Assembly: GCA_035340095.1 (NCBI GenBank)
Contig: DAORGN010000003.1
Coordinates: 1 to 64,000 of the forward strand
DNA length: 64,000 nucleotides
Source: JAEUKA01 sp035340095
GTDB lineage: Bacteria > Myxococcota_A > Polyangia > Palsa-1104 > JAEUJZ01
Direction of reading: 5' to 3'
Shown: positions 1-8,367 of the stretch, one piece after another
Numbering within the stretch: the first letter of the stretch is position 1
How the letters are laid out: each line of letters opens with the position of its first letter
The notes under the pieces: generated by a model
The model's input: only the letters and a program-made list of their open reading frames with translations
What the model was told of the DNA's origin: nothing
The model's database searches: none
Translations under genes and position numbers: made by a program

Positions 1-876
1 GCGATCGCTCTGACGGACTTTGGTAAGGCTCAGCTTGCCAAACGACCCGCCAGTCAGGCCATTTACGTATTCATCTTCCCGATAAGGCACCGACGCTTTG
101 CCTTCTTCGCGTGCGGTTCCGTCGACCAACACCAAGCCGGCCAGCTCCGAATAACCCGCCGTGCCGGCAAAGTCCCACGCGGCATATTCTTCGACGATCG
201 ACGCCCCGAGCGAATGTCCGAGCAAAAACAGCCGTGCCCGTCGCTCTGCCTGCGGAATCAAGCTGACCACGGCGCGCAAGTCATCGATCTGGGTCTTGAG
301 CCCCCACTCGGACACGTAGGCCAGCTCGTCTTGCGGACGAACCCCTTGGTAGGTACGGCCTTCGACTTCTTCACCTGTGAAGTAATAGCGACGGGCAATT
401 TCCGGATCTTGTTTGACTTCGGCGACGTCGAGCCCGTGCTGATCTTCGAGCAAGTTGCTGCGCCGATCGATCGCCCACGCCTCGATGGCATGTTCGCCCG
501 CGCTGCGACGCACCATCGCCCGCGCCAGCGGTTCAAAACTGCCTGCACCGCCGAGAAAACCCGGCATCAACAGCAAAATCGCCCGCGCTGGTTTCGGTGG
601 TGCATCGCCAGTGTCGACGCGATAGCGCACCACGCGCACAAAGTTGAACTGGGCCGGGGTTTGGCCGCCGCTTGAAACCGCCGGATTTGGCGCCGGGGCC
701 GGCGCTGAAACCAGGAAAATTTCCCGTCTGATCGCCACCTGTCCTTGCTCCACCACCGTCGAGGTCGGAGGCGGCACATAGATCGCTTCGGGTTCCGGGG
801 TGGCCGTGCAAGCCGAAAGGCAAACCGCGAGCAGAACTGAAAAAATTGACTTTTTGGCGGGCTGAAGGTGGGCCAT
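1..876 (-). CDS. Alpha/beta hydrolase lipoprotein, 3' end outside window
   Basis: The reading frame is open from the ATG at 874-876 to the left edge, giving 292 residues without a stop, so the C-terminus is missing. The N-terminus has a lysine-containing start, a hydrophobic run and a lipobox ending LSAC, so an exported lipoprotein is predicted. Residues around 100-112 (LLLMPGFLGGAGS) look like the strand and oxyanion region of alpha/beta hydrolases. A nucleophile elbow GHSLG places the serine near residue 222. The acid and histidine would lie near or beyond the edge. Substrate is unknown; lipase, esterase or peptidase are all possible. It is divergent from mreB. Shorter frames seen on the same DNA are shadows because this frame alone carries the motifs. 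Confidence 0.8.
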   Translation of the reverse strand, partial: MAHLQPAKKSIFSVLLAVCLSACTATPEPEAIYVPPPTSTVVEQGQVAIRREIFLVSAPAPAPNPAVSSGGQTPAQFNFVRVVRYRVDTGDAPPKPARAILLLMPGFLGGAGSFEPLARAMVRRSAGEHAIEAWAIDRRSNLLEDQHGLDVAEVKQDPEIARRYYFTGEEVEGRTYQGVRPQDELAYVSEWGLKTQIDDLRAVVSLIPQAERRARLFLLGHSLGASIVEEYAAWDFAGTAGYSELAGLVLVDGTAREEGKASVPYREDEYVNGLTGGSFGKLSLTKVRQSDR

Positions 877-1062
877 GGTGGGCAGACCTTACCTGCACTC
901 TCTCTCGCTGAGCAACCCTCGCTGCGCCCAGCCCTTTACGAACTGCGCAGTGGAGTGCTAAAAGGGCGGCACATTGGTTGTGCCTACATGTAGTCGTTTG
1001 GGTGACGCGGGCCGAAGCGTTGCGTGTTTGGGTGGTGACGACGTGGAGACGGGGTACTAAAA
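877..1062. promoter_or_regulatory. Divergent spacer with nested dyads upstream of mreB
   Basis: The 186-base spacer separates the hydrolase from the mre operon and should hold promoters for both. Arms GCCCTTT (931-937) and AAAGGGC (961-967) enclose a perfect 10-base palindrome, ACTGCGCAGT, at 942-951. This could be an operator or a hairpin. I could not assign a convincing -35/-10 pair. Confidence 0.35.
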
Positions 1063-2097
1063 ATGCTCTTCGACTGGGTTTACGGGCTGTTTTCGAATGA
1101 CCTTGCCATTGACTTGGGTACAGCGACGACGCTGACCTTCGTCAAAGGCCGCGGCATCGTCTCCAATGAACCGTCGGTGGTGGCTGTGCAGCGATCGTCG
1201 GCGGGCAGCAAGCGCGTGCTCGCGGTTGGCAAGGAAGCCAAGGAAATGCTCGGACGCACGCCCGGCAACATCGTGGCGGTCCGACCGATGAAAGACGGCG
1301 TCATCGCCGACTTTGAAGTCACCGAAGCGATGCTGCGCTACTTCATCATGCGGGCGCACAACCGCCGGACGCTGGTCAAGCCGCGCATCATCATCTGTGT
1401 TCCGTCGGGCATCACCGAAGTCGAAAAGCGGGCGGTGCGTGACTCGGCGCTCGCTGCGGGGGCCCGCGAGGTGTACCTGATCGAAGAGCCGATGGCCGCC
1501 GCGATCGGTGCTGGACTGCCGATTACCGAGCCGTCGGGGAACATGATCGTCGACATCGGCGGCGGCACCACCGAAGTGGCCGTCATTTCGCTCGCTGGAA
1601 TTGTCGTCAGCAAGTCGATTCGCGTCGGTGGCGACAAGCTCGACGAAGCGATCGTTCAGCACATCAAACGCAAGTACAACCTCTTGATCGGCGAGCGCAC
1701 CGCCGAAGACATCAAAAAGCAAATCGGTTCGGCTTACCCGCTCGATGAAGTGCTGACGATGGATGTCAAAGGCCGCGATCTCGTCGCTGGTGTGCCCAAG
1801 ACGCTGAACATCAATTCCGACGAAATTCGCGATGCGTTGGCCGAACCAGTCAATGCCATCGTCGAAGCGGTGCGGGTGGTGCTGGAACGAACCCCGCCCG
1901 AGCTTTCGGCAGACATCGTCGACAAAGGCATTGTGCTGTCGGGTGGTGGATCGCAGCTCAAAGGGCTCGATCTGCTGCTGCGCGACGAAACGGGGCTGCC
2001 GGTGGTGGTCTCGGAGACGCCGCAGCTGGCGGTGGTGCTCGGTTCTGGCAAGGCGCTCGACGAGCTGTTGCTGCTGCGCGAAGTGACCGTCCAGTAA
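1063..2097 (+). CDS. mreB: Rod shape-determining protein MreB
   Basis: Bacterial actin homologue that polymerises under the inner membrane and positions the wall elongation machinery. The protein has 344 residues, the usual size. The actin-fold ATP site is visible as phosphate-1 motif DLGT at residues 17-20, phosphate-2 motif DIGGGTTEV near residues 164-172, and an SGGGSQLKG adenosine motif near residue 293. The amphipathic N-terminus (MLFDWVYGLF) fits membrane attachment. It is the first gene of a tight mreB-mreC-mreD-mrdA-rodA operon; mreC begins 10 bases after its stop. The identification is secure. Confidence 0.97.
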   Translation: MLFDWVYGLFSNDLAIDLGTATTLTFVKGRGIVSNEPSVVAVQRSSAGSKRVLAVGKEAKEMLGRTPGNIVAVRPMKDGVIADFEVTEAMLRYFIMRAHNRRTLVKPRIIICVPSGITEVEKRAVRDSALAAGAREVYLIEEPMAAAIGAGLPITEPSGNMIVDIGGGTTEVAVISLAGIVVSKSIRVGGDKLDEAIVQHIKRKYNLLIGERTAEDIKKQIGSAYPLDEVLTMDVKGRDLVAGVPKTLNINSDEIRDALAEPVNAIVEAVRVVLERTPPELSADIVDKGIVLSGGGSQLKGLDLLLRDETGLPVVVSETPQLAVVLGSGKALDELLLLREVTVQ

Positions 2098-2106
2098 GGT
2101 GCCGGT

Positions 2107-3000
2107 TTGTCGCTTTTCCGACGAGCCAAAGGCCTGCTGATCGGCGCGGCGCTGCTGCTTGCGCTGTCGCTTGTGCTGCGCATGAGCGTGCGCTCGCCGG
2201 AAAAGCAGACGCTCCTCGATCGCGCCGTGGTGCGGTTGCTTGCACCTTTGCAGGGGCTGTCGGCGGGGCTGCTTGGTCGAATTTCGTCGCTGTGGACCGG
2301 CTATGTGGCGCTCGTCGGGGTGCAGCAAGAAAACCTGGCGCTCAAAAAACAAAACGCCGAGCTGCGCTCGCAGCTCACGAGCGTGTCGGCGCTGGCGATG
2401 CGGGCGCAGCGGCTGGAACGACTGCTGGATCTGCGCGCCCAAGTGCTGGCCGATACCGCGGTGGCGCAGGTCATTTCCGTCGAAACGTCGCGTCAGTTCC
2501 GGGTCGTGCGGGTGCGGATCGATCGTGGCGGCGTCGAAGTAAAGCCAGGGATGCCGGTCATCGCTGCGGAGGGCGTGGTCGGTCGCATCGCGCGCAGCGT
2601 CGGCCCGTATGCGGATGTGCAGCTTCTCACCGACGCGCGATCGGCGATTGACGTGGTGCTGCCGCGCAGCGAAAGCCGCGGCGTCATGAAAGGCACCGGC
2701 AGCGACAGCCGCTACGTTAGTCGCATCGAATATGTGCTGAAAAAAGAGTCGATCGAAGTCGGTGCCGACGTGCTGTCGTCCGGCCTGGGCGGCAGCTTTC
2801 CGCGCGATCTTCCCGTCGGAAAAGTCACGGCGGTGCGCAAAAGCGACGCCAGCTTGTACCAAGAAATCGAAGTCGAACCGAGCGTGTCGTTTGCCCACCT
2901 GCGCGAAGTGCTGATTGTGCTGTCGCCGCCGCCACCGCCCGATCCCGACGCTGGCAAGCGCGGTTTTGAAGCAGCACGCGGCCCCGGAGTTCCGCGGTGA
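2107..3000 (+). CDS. mreC: Rod shape-determining protein MreC
   Basis: Bitopic membrane protein linking MreB to the periplasmic PBP2/RodA complex. The 297-residue frame has a TTG start at 2107, an N-terminal membrane helix around residues 9-27, then a coiled-coil stretch (VQQENLALKKQNAELRSQL) and the beta-rich MreC domain with LTDARSAIDVVLPRSESRGVMKG, typical of the family. The C-terminus ends in a proline-rich tail. No ATG lies near the expected start, so TTG is preferred. Its stop overlaps the GTG of mreD in the sequence GTGA. Confidence 0.94.
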   Translation: MSLFRRAKGLLIGAALLLALSLVLRMSVRSPEKQTLLDRAVVRLLAPLQGLSAGLLGRISSLWTGYVALVGVQQENLALKKQNAELRSQLTSVSALAMRAQRLERLLDLRAQVLADTAVAQVISVETSRQFRVVRVRIDRGGVEVKPGMPVIAAEGVVGRIARSVGPYADVQLLTDARSAIDVVLPRSESRGVMKGTGSDSRYVSRIEYVLKKESIEVGADVLSSGLGGSFPRDLPVGKVTAVRKSDASLYQEIEVEPSVSFAHLREVLIVLSPPPPPDPDAGKRGFEAARGPGVPR

Positions 3001-3551
3001 ACGGCTCGCGAGCGATCGGACTGTGGCTTTTGGCGGTCCTTGGCTCGGTGCTGTCGACGGGACTTTCACCGCTGACGAGCTTTGCGCTGCCAGATTTTGC
3101 GCTGCTGGTGGCGCTTTATGCCGGTCTCACCAGCCGGCACAGCGGCGGGGTGGTGGCGGCGCAGCGTGACGCATCGGCGCTGGGGATGCTTTCTCTCGGT
3201 GCAGCGATGGGCTATGCCTCGGATCTGGTCGAAGGAACGCCGCACGGTCTGCGCGCGCTGGGAATGGCGCTGCTGCTTTTGATTTTGCACCGCGTTGCGG
3301 GTCATATGCTCGTCGGAGGCCGAGCCGCCCAAGGCGCGGTGGCAGCGCTGGCGCTTCTGCTGTTCCGCTTGCTTTTGACCTTGATCATGCTTTTTGCCGA
3401 CGGGGATCGCGATCTGTTGGTGAGCGGACTGCGCAGCCTGCCGATGCAGCTCGTGCTGACCGCAGGGGTGGCGCCGCTGGCCTTATCTGTGCTAAGCCGC
3501 ATCGACGCTCGGCTGCGGTCCAAAGCGACCGGGCCGGGGCTGTGGATATGA
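2997..3551 (+). CDS. mreD: Rod shape-determining protein MreD
   Basis: Small integral membrane component of the elongasome. The 184-residue frame starts with GTG overlapping the mreC stop by four bases and is almost entirely hydrophobic, with roughly five to six membrane helices. Position between mreC and the PBP2 gene, size and topology identify it; sequence motifs in MreD are weak. It overlaps the following gene by ten bases, implying translational coupling. Confidence 0.85.
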   Translation: MNGSRAIGLWLLAVLGSVLSTGLSPLTSFALPDFALLVALYAGLTSRHSGGVVAAQRDASALGMLSLGAAMGYASDLVEGTPHGLRALGMALLLLILHRVAGHMLVGGRAAQGAVAALALLLFRLLLTLIMLFADGDRDLLVSGLRSLPMQLVLTAGVAPLALSVLSRIDARLRSKATGPGLWI

Positions 3552-5530
3552 AACTGTTCCGTCGACAAAAACTGCACTTCGACCTGCGCATTGGCATTGG
3601 GTCGTCGCTTGCACCATCGGGCGTCACCGCCGGACAGGCGCAGACGGCATCGCTGCGAGCGCCGCTGCCGGTCCGGGTCGCGGCGGTTTTGTCGGTGTTG
3701 GTCTTTGTCGGACTGGCGGGACGGCTGGTGCAGCTTCAGGCCCTGCGCGGCGACGACTATCTGCAAAAAAGCACCAGCAACTTCATTCGCGAGCGCGAGC
3801 TTCCGTCGGTGCGTGGGCAGATTCGCGATCGCCGCGGCGAGGTGCTGGCCGACAACCGACCGACGTTCGCGGTCTATGCGACGCCGCGTTACGTATCGGA
3901 AGCGACGCTTTTGCGGCTTGGACGGCTGCTGAAGCTGACGGAAGAACAGCGAGAGGCGCTTTCAAAAAAACTGACGGTGCGACGCGGTGCCGAAGCGAGC
4001 AAACAACTGCTCGTCGCCGAAGACATCACCCGCGATCAACTGGCGGCACTGGAATCGGAAAAAGATCAGCTCCCAGGCATCGACATCGAAGCGCGTACCC
4101 GACGGGTGTATCCGCAGAAACAGCTCGCGGCGCACTTGCTCGGCTATCTGAACATGGCGGGGCCCGACGACCTGAAGCACGGCTACAAACACGGCGATTA
4201 CGTCGGGCGATCGGGAATTGAGCAGAAGCTGGAACAAAAGCTGCGAGGCAGCCCCGGTTTCGAGCGGATCTTCGTCGACGCGCACGGTCGCAGAAAGAGC
4301 GAACACGAGCTCGGCGAGATGGCGCAGCTTGCCCCGCAAGAAATGCGACGCGAGCCACAGCCGGGGATAAACGCAGTGCTGACGATTGATTTGCAGCTTC
4401 AGCGCATCGTCGAAGAAGCGCTGTCTAGGCATGCGTCAGCAGCGGCGGCGGTGGTCGAAGCAGACAGCGGACGGGTCTTGGCGCTGGCGTCGTATCCAAG
4501 TCCCGATCCCAACCTGCTGAGCGGGCGGCTGAGTCGTGGCGAAGCGCAGCGAATGGAGAGCGATCCGTTTCGGCCCCTGCTCGACAAAGCGCTGCGCGAG
4601 ACGTACTACCCCGGATCGACGTTTAAGATCATCCCGGCGCTGGCGGCGCTCGAGGAAGGGCTGGTCGATCCCGATCAAAAGCAGGTCTGCCACGGACGCT
4701 ATGAGCTGGGGCGACACGTCTTCCGCTGCATGAAAACGCACGGTCCGGTGTCGCTCCACGAAGCGCTGGCGCAGTCGTGCAACGTCTATTTTTATCACCT
4801 GGCGGAAAAGGTCGGACTGGAACGGATGGCAAACTGGGCCGACCGGTTTGGTTTCGGTCAGCCGACGGGGCTTGGACTTGGTGAAGCGAGCGGTTTTGTG
4901 CCGACGCTGGAGTATTACAAACAGCACGGTGGCTTCCGCGGCGGCTATGCGCTCAACACGGCGCTTGGGCAAGGGGCGGTGCGTGCGTCGGTGCTCCAGC
5001 TCGCGATGGCGTATGCGGCGCTTGGCAATGGCGGCAAGCTGTATCAGCCGTACATCGTCGAACGGCTCGAAACCCCGTCGGGTGAACCAGTGGAACGCTT
5101 TTCGCCCCAGCTGCGCAGTCAGCTTCCGATTCTGCCGTCGTCGCTGGAACGACTGCGGCGAGCGCTGGTCGACGTGGTTGCGGACAACAAAGGCACCGCC
5201 AGCACCGCGTTTATTGATGGTCTCGATATCGCCGGAAAGTCGGGCACAGCGCAGGTCCGCAAAAACCGCCGGGGCGAATCGAGCGGCTGGGACCAGCTAA
5301 ACGACCATGCGTGGTTTGTCGGTTATGCCCCGTCGCGCAATGCCAAAATCGCCGTCGCCGTGCTGGTTGAACACGGCGGACTGGGTGGACACATCGCAGC
5401 CCCGACGGCCACCAAGATTGTGCAAGGCTACTTTGACCGCGTCGCGCCGGAGCTAAAGCCGCGCCCGGTTGCCGATGTCAGCACGCCCAAGCTGCGCACC
5501 ACGTTGCCTGCCTCTGCCGGAGCCCGCTAG
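3542..5530 (+). CDS. mrdA: Penicillin-binding protein 2 (elongation transpeptidase)
   Basis: Monofunctional class B transpeptidase that cross-links peptidoglycan with RodA during elongation. Counting 662 residues from the GTG at 3542, one membrane helix lies near residues 40-60, followed by the dimerisation domain beginning ERELPSVRGQIRDRRGEVLADN and the transpeptidase domain. The active-site motifs are complete: STFK with Ser359, SCN at 412-414, and KSGTAQ at 566-571. An ATG two codons later (3548) is an equally possible start. The first 30 residues are polar and precede the membrane helix. Confidence 0.95.
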   Translation: MDMKLFRRQKLHFDLRIGIGSSLAPSGVTAGQAQTASLRAPLPVRVAAVLSVLVFVGLAGRLVQLQALRGDDYLQKSTSNFIRERELPSVRGQIRDRRGEVLADNRPTFAVYATPRYVSEATLLRLGRLLKLTEEQREALSKKLTVRRGAEASKQLLVAEDITRDQLAALESEKDQLPGIDIEARTRRVYPQKQLAAHLLGYLNMAGPDDLKHGYKHGDYVGRSGIEQKLEQKLRGSPGFERIFVDAHGRRKSEHELGEMAQLAPQEMRREPQPGINAVLTIDLQLQRIVEEALSRHASAAAAVVEADSGRVLALASYPSPDPNLLSGRLSRGEAQRMESDPFRPLLDKALRETYYPGSTFKIIPALAALEEGLVDPDQKQVCHGRYELGRHVFRCMKTHGPVSLHEALAQSCNVYFYHLAEKVGLERMANWADRFGFGQPTGLGLGEASGFVPTLEYYKQHGGFRGGYALNTALGQGAVRASVLQLAMAYAALGNGGKLYQPYIVERLETPSGEPVERFSPQLRSQLPILPSSLERLRRALVDVVADNKGTASTAFIDGLDIAGKSGTAQVRKNRRGESSGWDQLNDHAWFVGYAPSRNAKIAVAVLVEHGGLGGHIAAPTATKIVQGYFDRVAPELKPRPVADVSTPKLRTTLPASAGAR

Positions 5531-5535
5531 CCGCG

Positions 5536-6633
5536 ATGTCGATGCTGCGTCGAACCTGGTCGCTGATTGACTGGCCACTGACCGCGGTGGTGCTGACGCT
5601 GATTGGGCTGGGGCTCTTGAATCTGTATTCGGCGACGCGCGTGGCCCCCAAAGGGATGTTTTCGTCCCAGCTTCTGTGGATTGCCGTCGGAACCCTGATT
5701 CTGATTGCAGTGGCGGCGTTCGATCCAAAGTGGCTGCGGCGGCTGGCCTGGCCTGCGTATCTGGGCGTGACCGGACTGCTTGTTGCGGTGCTGCTGGTCG
5801 GAAAAGTGGTCAATGGCTCGCGGCGCTGGTTTGGCTGGGGTTCGTATGGGATTCAGCCTTCGGAACTGGCCAAGCTGTCGCTTGTCTTGCTCGGTGCCCA
5901 TCTGTTTTCGAGCGATCCGCAAGGCATGACCCACAAGCCGTGGCACTACGCGATGAAGTGGCATGCGCTGTGGGCGCTGCCGGCGCTGCTCATCCTCAAG
6001 CAACCGGACTTGGGAACGGCGCTTTTGTGCGGTCTGCTCGCGCTGTCGCTGTTTTTTTTGGTGCCGCTGCCGGCCAAGCTCAAAGGCTGGGTGCTCACCG
6101 TCGGTCTGTCCGCGACGGTGCTGGTGATGCGTTTTGGGCTGAAGGAATACCAGAAAAAGCGCCTGCTCACGTTTCTGCATCCCGAGCTGGACCCCACCGG
6201 AACCGGCTACCACGCGCGGCAAGCGCTGTTCGCCATCGGGTCAGGAAAGTTCTTTGGCAAAGGGTATCTGCGCGGCACCCAGAATCACTTGCAGTTTCTG
6301 CCCGAGCACTGGACCGACTTTCCGTTCGCGGTCTGGGCCGAAGAGTGGGGACTTTTCGGGTGTCTGGCGATGCTTTCGTGTTTCCTGTTTCTGATTCTGT
6401 GGACACTGCACATTGCCGCGTCCTGTCGCGATCGGTTCGGTAGTTATCTGGTGCTGGGCTGCGCGGCGCTTCTGTTTTGGCACGTCAGCATCAACATCGC
6501 GATGGTCATCGGAATGGCTCCGGTCGTCGGTGTGACGCTTCCGCTTATTTCCTATGGTGGGTCGTCGGTGCTGACCGTGATGGCGGCGCTTGGGCTCATC
6601 TACAACGTCTCTGCTCGGCGCTTTTCCTACTAA
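5536..6633 (+). CDS. rodA: SEDS glycosyltransferase RodA
   Basis: Polytopic peptidoglycan polymerase of the SEDS family that partners PBP2. The 365-residue protein has about ten predicted membrane helices. Family signatures include WFGWGSYGIQPSELAKL, the QPDLGTA segment, the AEEWGLFG loop carrying the conserved acidic residues, and the C-terminal PLISYGGSS motif. It begins five bases after the PBP2 stop, so the two partner enzymes are coexpressed. Confidence 0.96.
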   Translation: MSMLRRTWSLIDWPLTAVVLTLIGLGLLNLYSATRVAPKGMFSSQLLWIAVGTLILIAVAAFDPKWLRRLAWPAYLGVTGLLVAVLLVGKVVNGSRRWFGWGSYGIQPSELAKLSLVLLGAHLFSSDPQGMTHKPWHYAMKWHALWALPALLILKQPDLGTALLCGLLALSLFFLVPLPAKLKGWVLTVGLSATVLVMRFGLKEYQKKRLLTFLHPELDPTGTGYHARQALFAIGSGKFFGKGYLRGTQNHLQFLPEHWTDFPFAVWAEEWGLFGCLAMLSCFLFLILWTLHIAASCRDRFGSYLVLGCAALLFWHVSINIAMVIGMAPVVGVTLPLISYGGSSVLTVMAALGLIYNVSARRFSY

Positions 6634-6644
6634 ACGGAGTCCCT

Positions 6645-7301
6645 TTGTCGACGCACTTTGTCCCCATGACCCCCGCGCTTGAGGAGTACCTCACCAGTCA
6701 TTCGACCCGGCGTGATGACGTACTTTCTGCGCTGGCCCAAGAGACCGCACAGCTTGGCGACGTCAGTGTGATGCAGATTGCCGAGCTGCAAGGATCGCTT
6801 CTGTCCCTTTTGGTACGCGCGACTTCAGCGGTGCGCGCGATCGAAGTAGGAACCTTCACGGGTTATTCCGCCATCTGTGTGGCGCGGGCGCTGCCGCCCC
6901 ATGGCAAGCTGCTCTGTTGCGATGTCAGCGACGAGTGGACCCAGATCGCACGCCGCTATTTTGCGCAGGCGAAAGTCGAAGACAAAATCGATCTTCAGAT
7001 CGGTCCGGCGCTCGAAACGCTGCGAAGATTGCCGCAAGAGCCGCTGTTTGACATCGGATTTATCGACGCCGACAAAGTCAATCAGCAAAACTACTACGAA
7101 GAGGTTCTCACGCGGCTTCGCAGCGGCGGACTCTTGCTCATCGACAATGTGCTGCGTGATGGCAGGGTGACGGACCCAACACAGTCTGATCCGTCGCTGG
7201 ATTCGGTGCGGGCTTGCAACGACGCCGTGGCCCGCGATCCGCGCGTCGAAGTCGTGATGCTGCCGATTGCCGACGGACTTTCGCTGATTCGCAAGCGCTA
7301 G
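6645..7301 (+). CDS. Class I SAM-dependent O-methyltransferase
   Basis: Predicted methyltransferase of the caffeoyl-CoA O-methyltransferase type (Methyltransf_3), 218 residues from a TTG at 6645. The SAM motif EVGTFTGYSAI is at about residues 67-77, followed by a strand ending LCCDV and the metal-binding segment FIDADKVNQQNYYE. The TTG is chosen because GGAG at 6636-6639 is well spaced from it; an ATG at 6666 would lack that site. The frame extends upstream inside rodA but that part is a shadow. It follows rodA by 11 bases and is probably cotranscribed, though a link to wall synthesis is not evident. Substrate unknown. Confidence 0.88.
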   Translation: MSTHFVPMTPALEEYLTSHSTRRDDVLSALAQETAQLGDVSVMQIAELQGSLLSLLVRATSAVRAIEVGTFTGYSAICVARALPPHGKLLCCDVSDEWTQIARRYFAQAKVEDKIDLQIGPALETLRRLPQEPLFDIGFIDADKVNQQNYYEEVLTRLRSGGLLLIDNVLRDGRVTDPTQSDPSLDSVRACNDAVARDPRVEVVMLPIADGLSLIRKR

Positions 7302-7338
7302 CCCGCTTCGCCGCAGCCGACGCATCAGCCCGTTTTGG

Positions 7339-7354
7339 CAGACCGCCCGGTCTG
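7339..7354 (+). promoter_or_regulatory. Hairpin just upstream of the di-haem peroxidase gene
   Basis: CAGACC and GGTCTG form a perfect six-pair stem around a GCCC loop, ending five bases before the ATG at 7360. No purine-rich ribosome site is visible next to that ATG. The hairpin could limit ribosome access or be a protein-binding dyad; no T-run follows, so it is not a terminator. Confidence 0.4.
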
Positions 7355-7359
7355 ATATC

Positions 7360-8367
7360 ATGAAGTCTCCGATGAAACGGAGTCTGGCGATCGGTTTGCT
7401 ATTCGTCGCGGCTTGTCCGGAAACCAAAGTGTCCGGACTTGGGCAGGCTCCCATCGAAGCAAGCAGTGGAATCGATGCCACCGACGAGCCGATTTCTCCC
7501 CTGCCGATTTCTTTGCCGCTGTCTGCTGAAAAAATCGCGCTGGGGGAACTGCTGTTTGCTTCGCCGCTCTTGTCGGCAGATGGATCGCTGAGCTGCCTTG
7601 GCTGTCATCCACTTGATCGGGGTGGCACCGACGGAAAAATCTATTCCCAAGGCGTCCATGGCAAGCTCGCTGCGGTCAACACCCCAACCATTTTCAACGT
7701 CGGCTTTGCCTTCCGACTCAACTGGAATGGCGCATTTTCCAGCCTGGAAGCACAGCTCAGTCGCCCGCTCGAAGTCCTGATGGGAAGCAGCATCAGCGAC
7801 GTGCTCACACGAATTCGCAGCGACAAAAACCTGAGCCGCCGCTTTTCCGACATCTATCCGCAGGGCGTTACAGAGACCAACTTCCGCGATGCGATCGCGA
7901 CTTATGAACGATCGCTTTTTACTCCCAATGCGCGATTTGATCGATATTTGCGCGGCGAAAAAAATGCGATCAGCGACGAAGAATTGCAGGGTTACAAGCT
8001 GTTTAAGGAATACGGCTGCGTAAGCTGTCATCAAGGCCAAAACGTCGGCGGCAACATGTTCCAGAAGTTTGGCGTGATGGGGGATTACTTCGCCGATCGA
8101 AAGAAAGCGATTCTGGATGGCGAACAGGGACGCTTCGAAGTGACGAAAAAGGAATCCGATCGCTATGTCTTTCGGGTTCCGAGCCTGCGCAACGTCGCGC
8201 TCTCCGCACCGTACTTTCATGATGGGTCGGCCCCGACGCTGGAAGCCGCGATTTCAGTGATGGCGCGTTATCAGCTCGGGCGCAGCATTCCGCAGCCGCA
8301 TGTGATCAAACTCGCAGCATTTTTGCGCACGCTCACCGGGGAATTTCGAGGCAAGCCCTTGCAATGA
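7360..8367 (+). CDS. Di-haem cytochrome c peroxidase family lipoprotein
   Basis: Predicted periplasmic di-haem protein of the CcpA/MauG family. Two CxxCH haem sites are present, CLGCH at residues 79-83 and CVSCH at 220-224. The segment NTPTIFNVGFAFRLNWNG and the RVPSLRNVALSAPYFHDG segment are family hallmarks. The N-terminus has a hydrophobic stretch and lipobox FVAAC, so it is probably lipid-anchored. Either ATG at 7360 or 7372 could start it. MauG-type members oxidise substrates and others reduce peroxide, and the sequence alone does not separate these. Its end overlaps the next gene in the sequence ATGA, suggesting a two-gene unit with the cyclase. Confidence 0.9.
   Translation: MKSPMKRSLAIGLLFVAACPETKVSGLGQAPIEASSGIDATDEPISPLPISLPLSAEKIALGELLFASPLLSADGSLSCLGCHPLDRGGTDGKIYSQGVHGKLAAVNTPTIFNVGFAFRLNWNGAFSSLEAQLSRPLEVLMGSSISDVLTRIRSDKNLSRRFSDIYPQGVTETNFRDAIATYERSLFTPNARFDRYLRGEKNAISDEELQGYKLFKEYGCVSCHQGQNVGGNMFQKFGVMGDYFADRKKAILDGEQGRFEVTKKESDRYVFRVPSLRNVALSAPYFHDGSAPTLEAAISVMARYQLGRSIPQPHVIKLAAFLRTLTGEFRGKPLQ

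Noticed and set aside
953..961. GAGTGCTAA, half of a CIRCE heat-shock operator
   Set aside because: The matching TTAGCACTC half is absent nine bases upstream, and the gene downstream is mreB.
1057..3069. 670-codon open frame on the minus strand over mreB and mreC
   Set aside because: It is His/Arg/Gln-rich, antisense to two secure genes and results from codon bias in GC-rich DNA.
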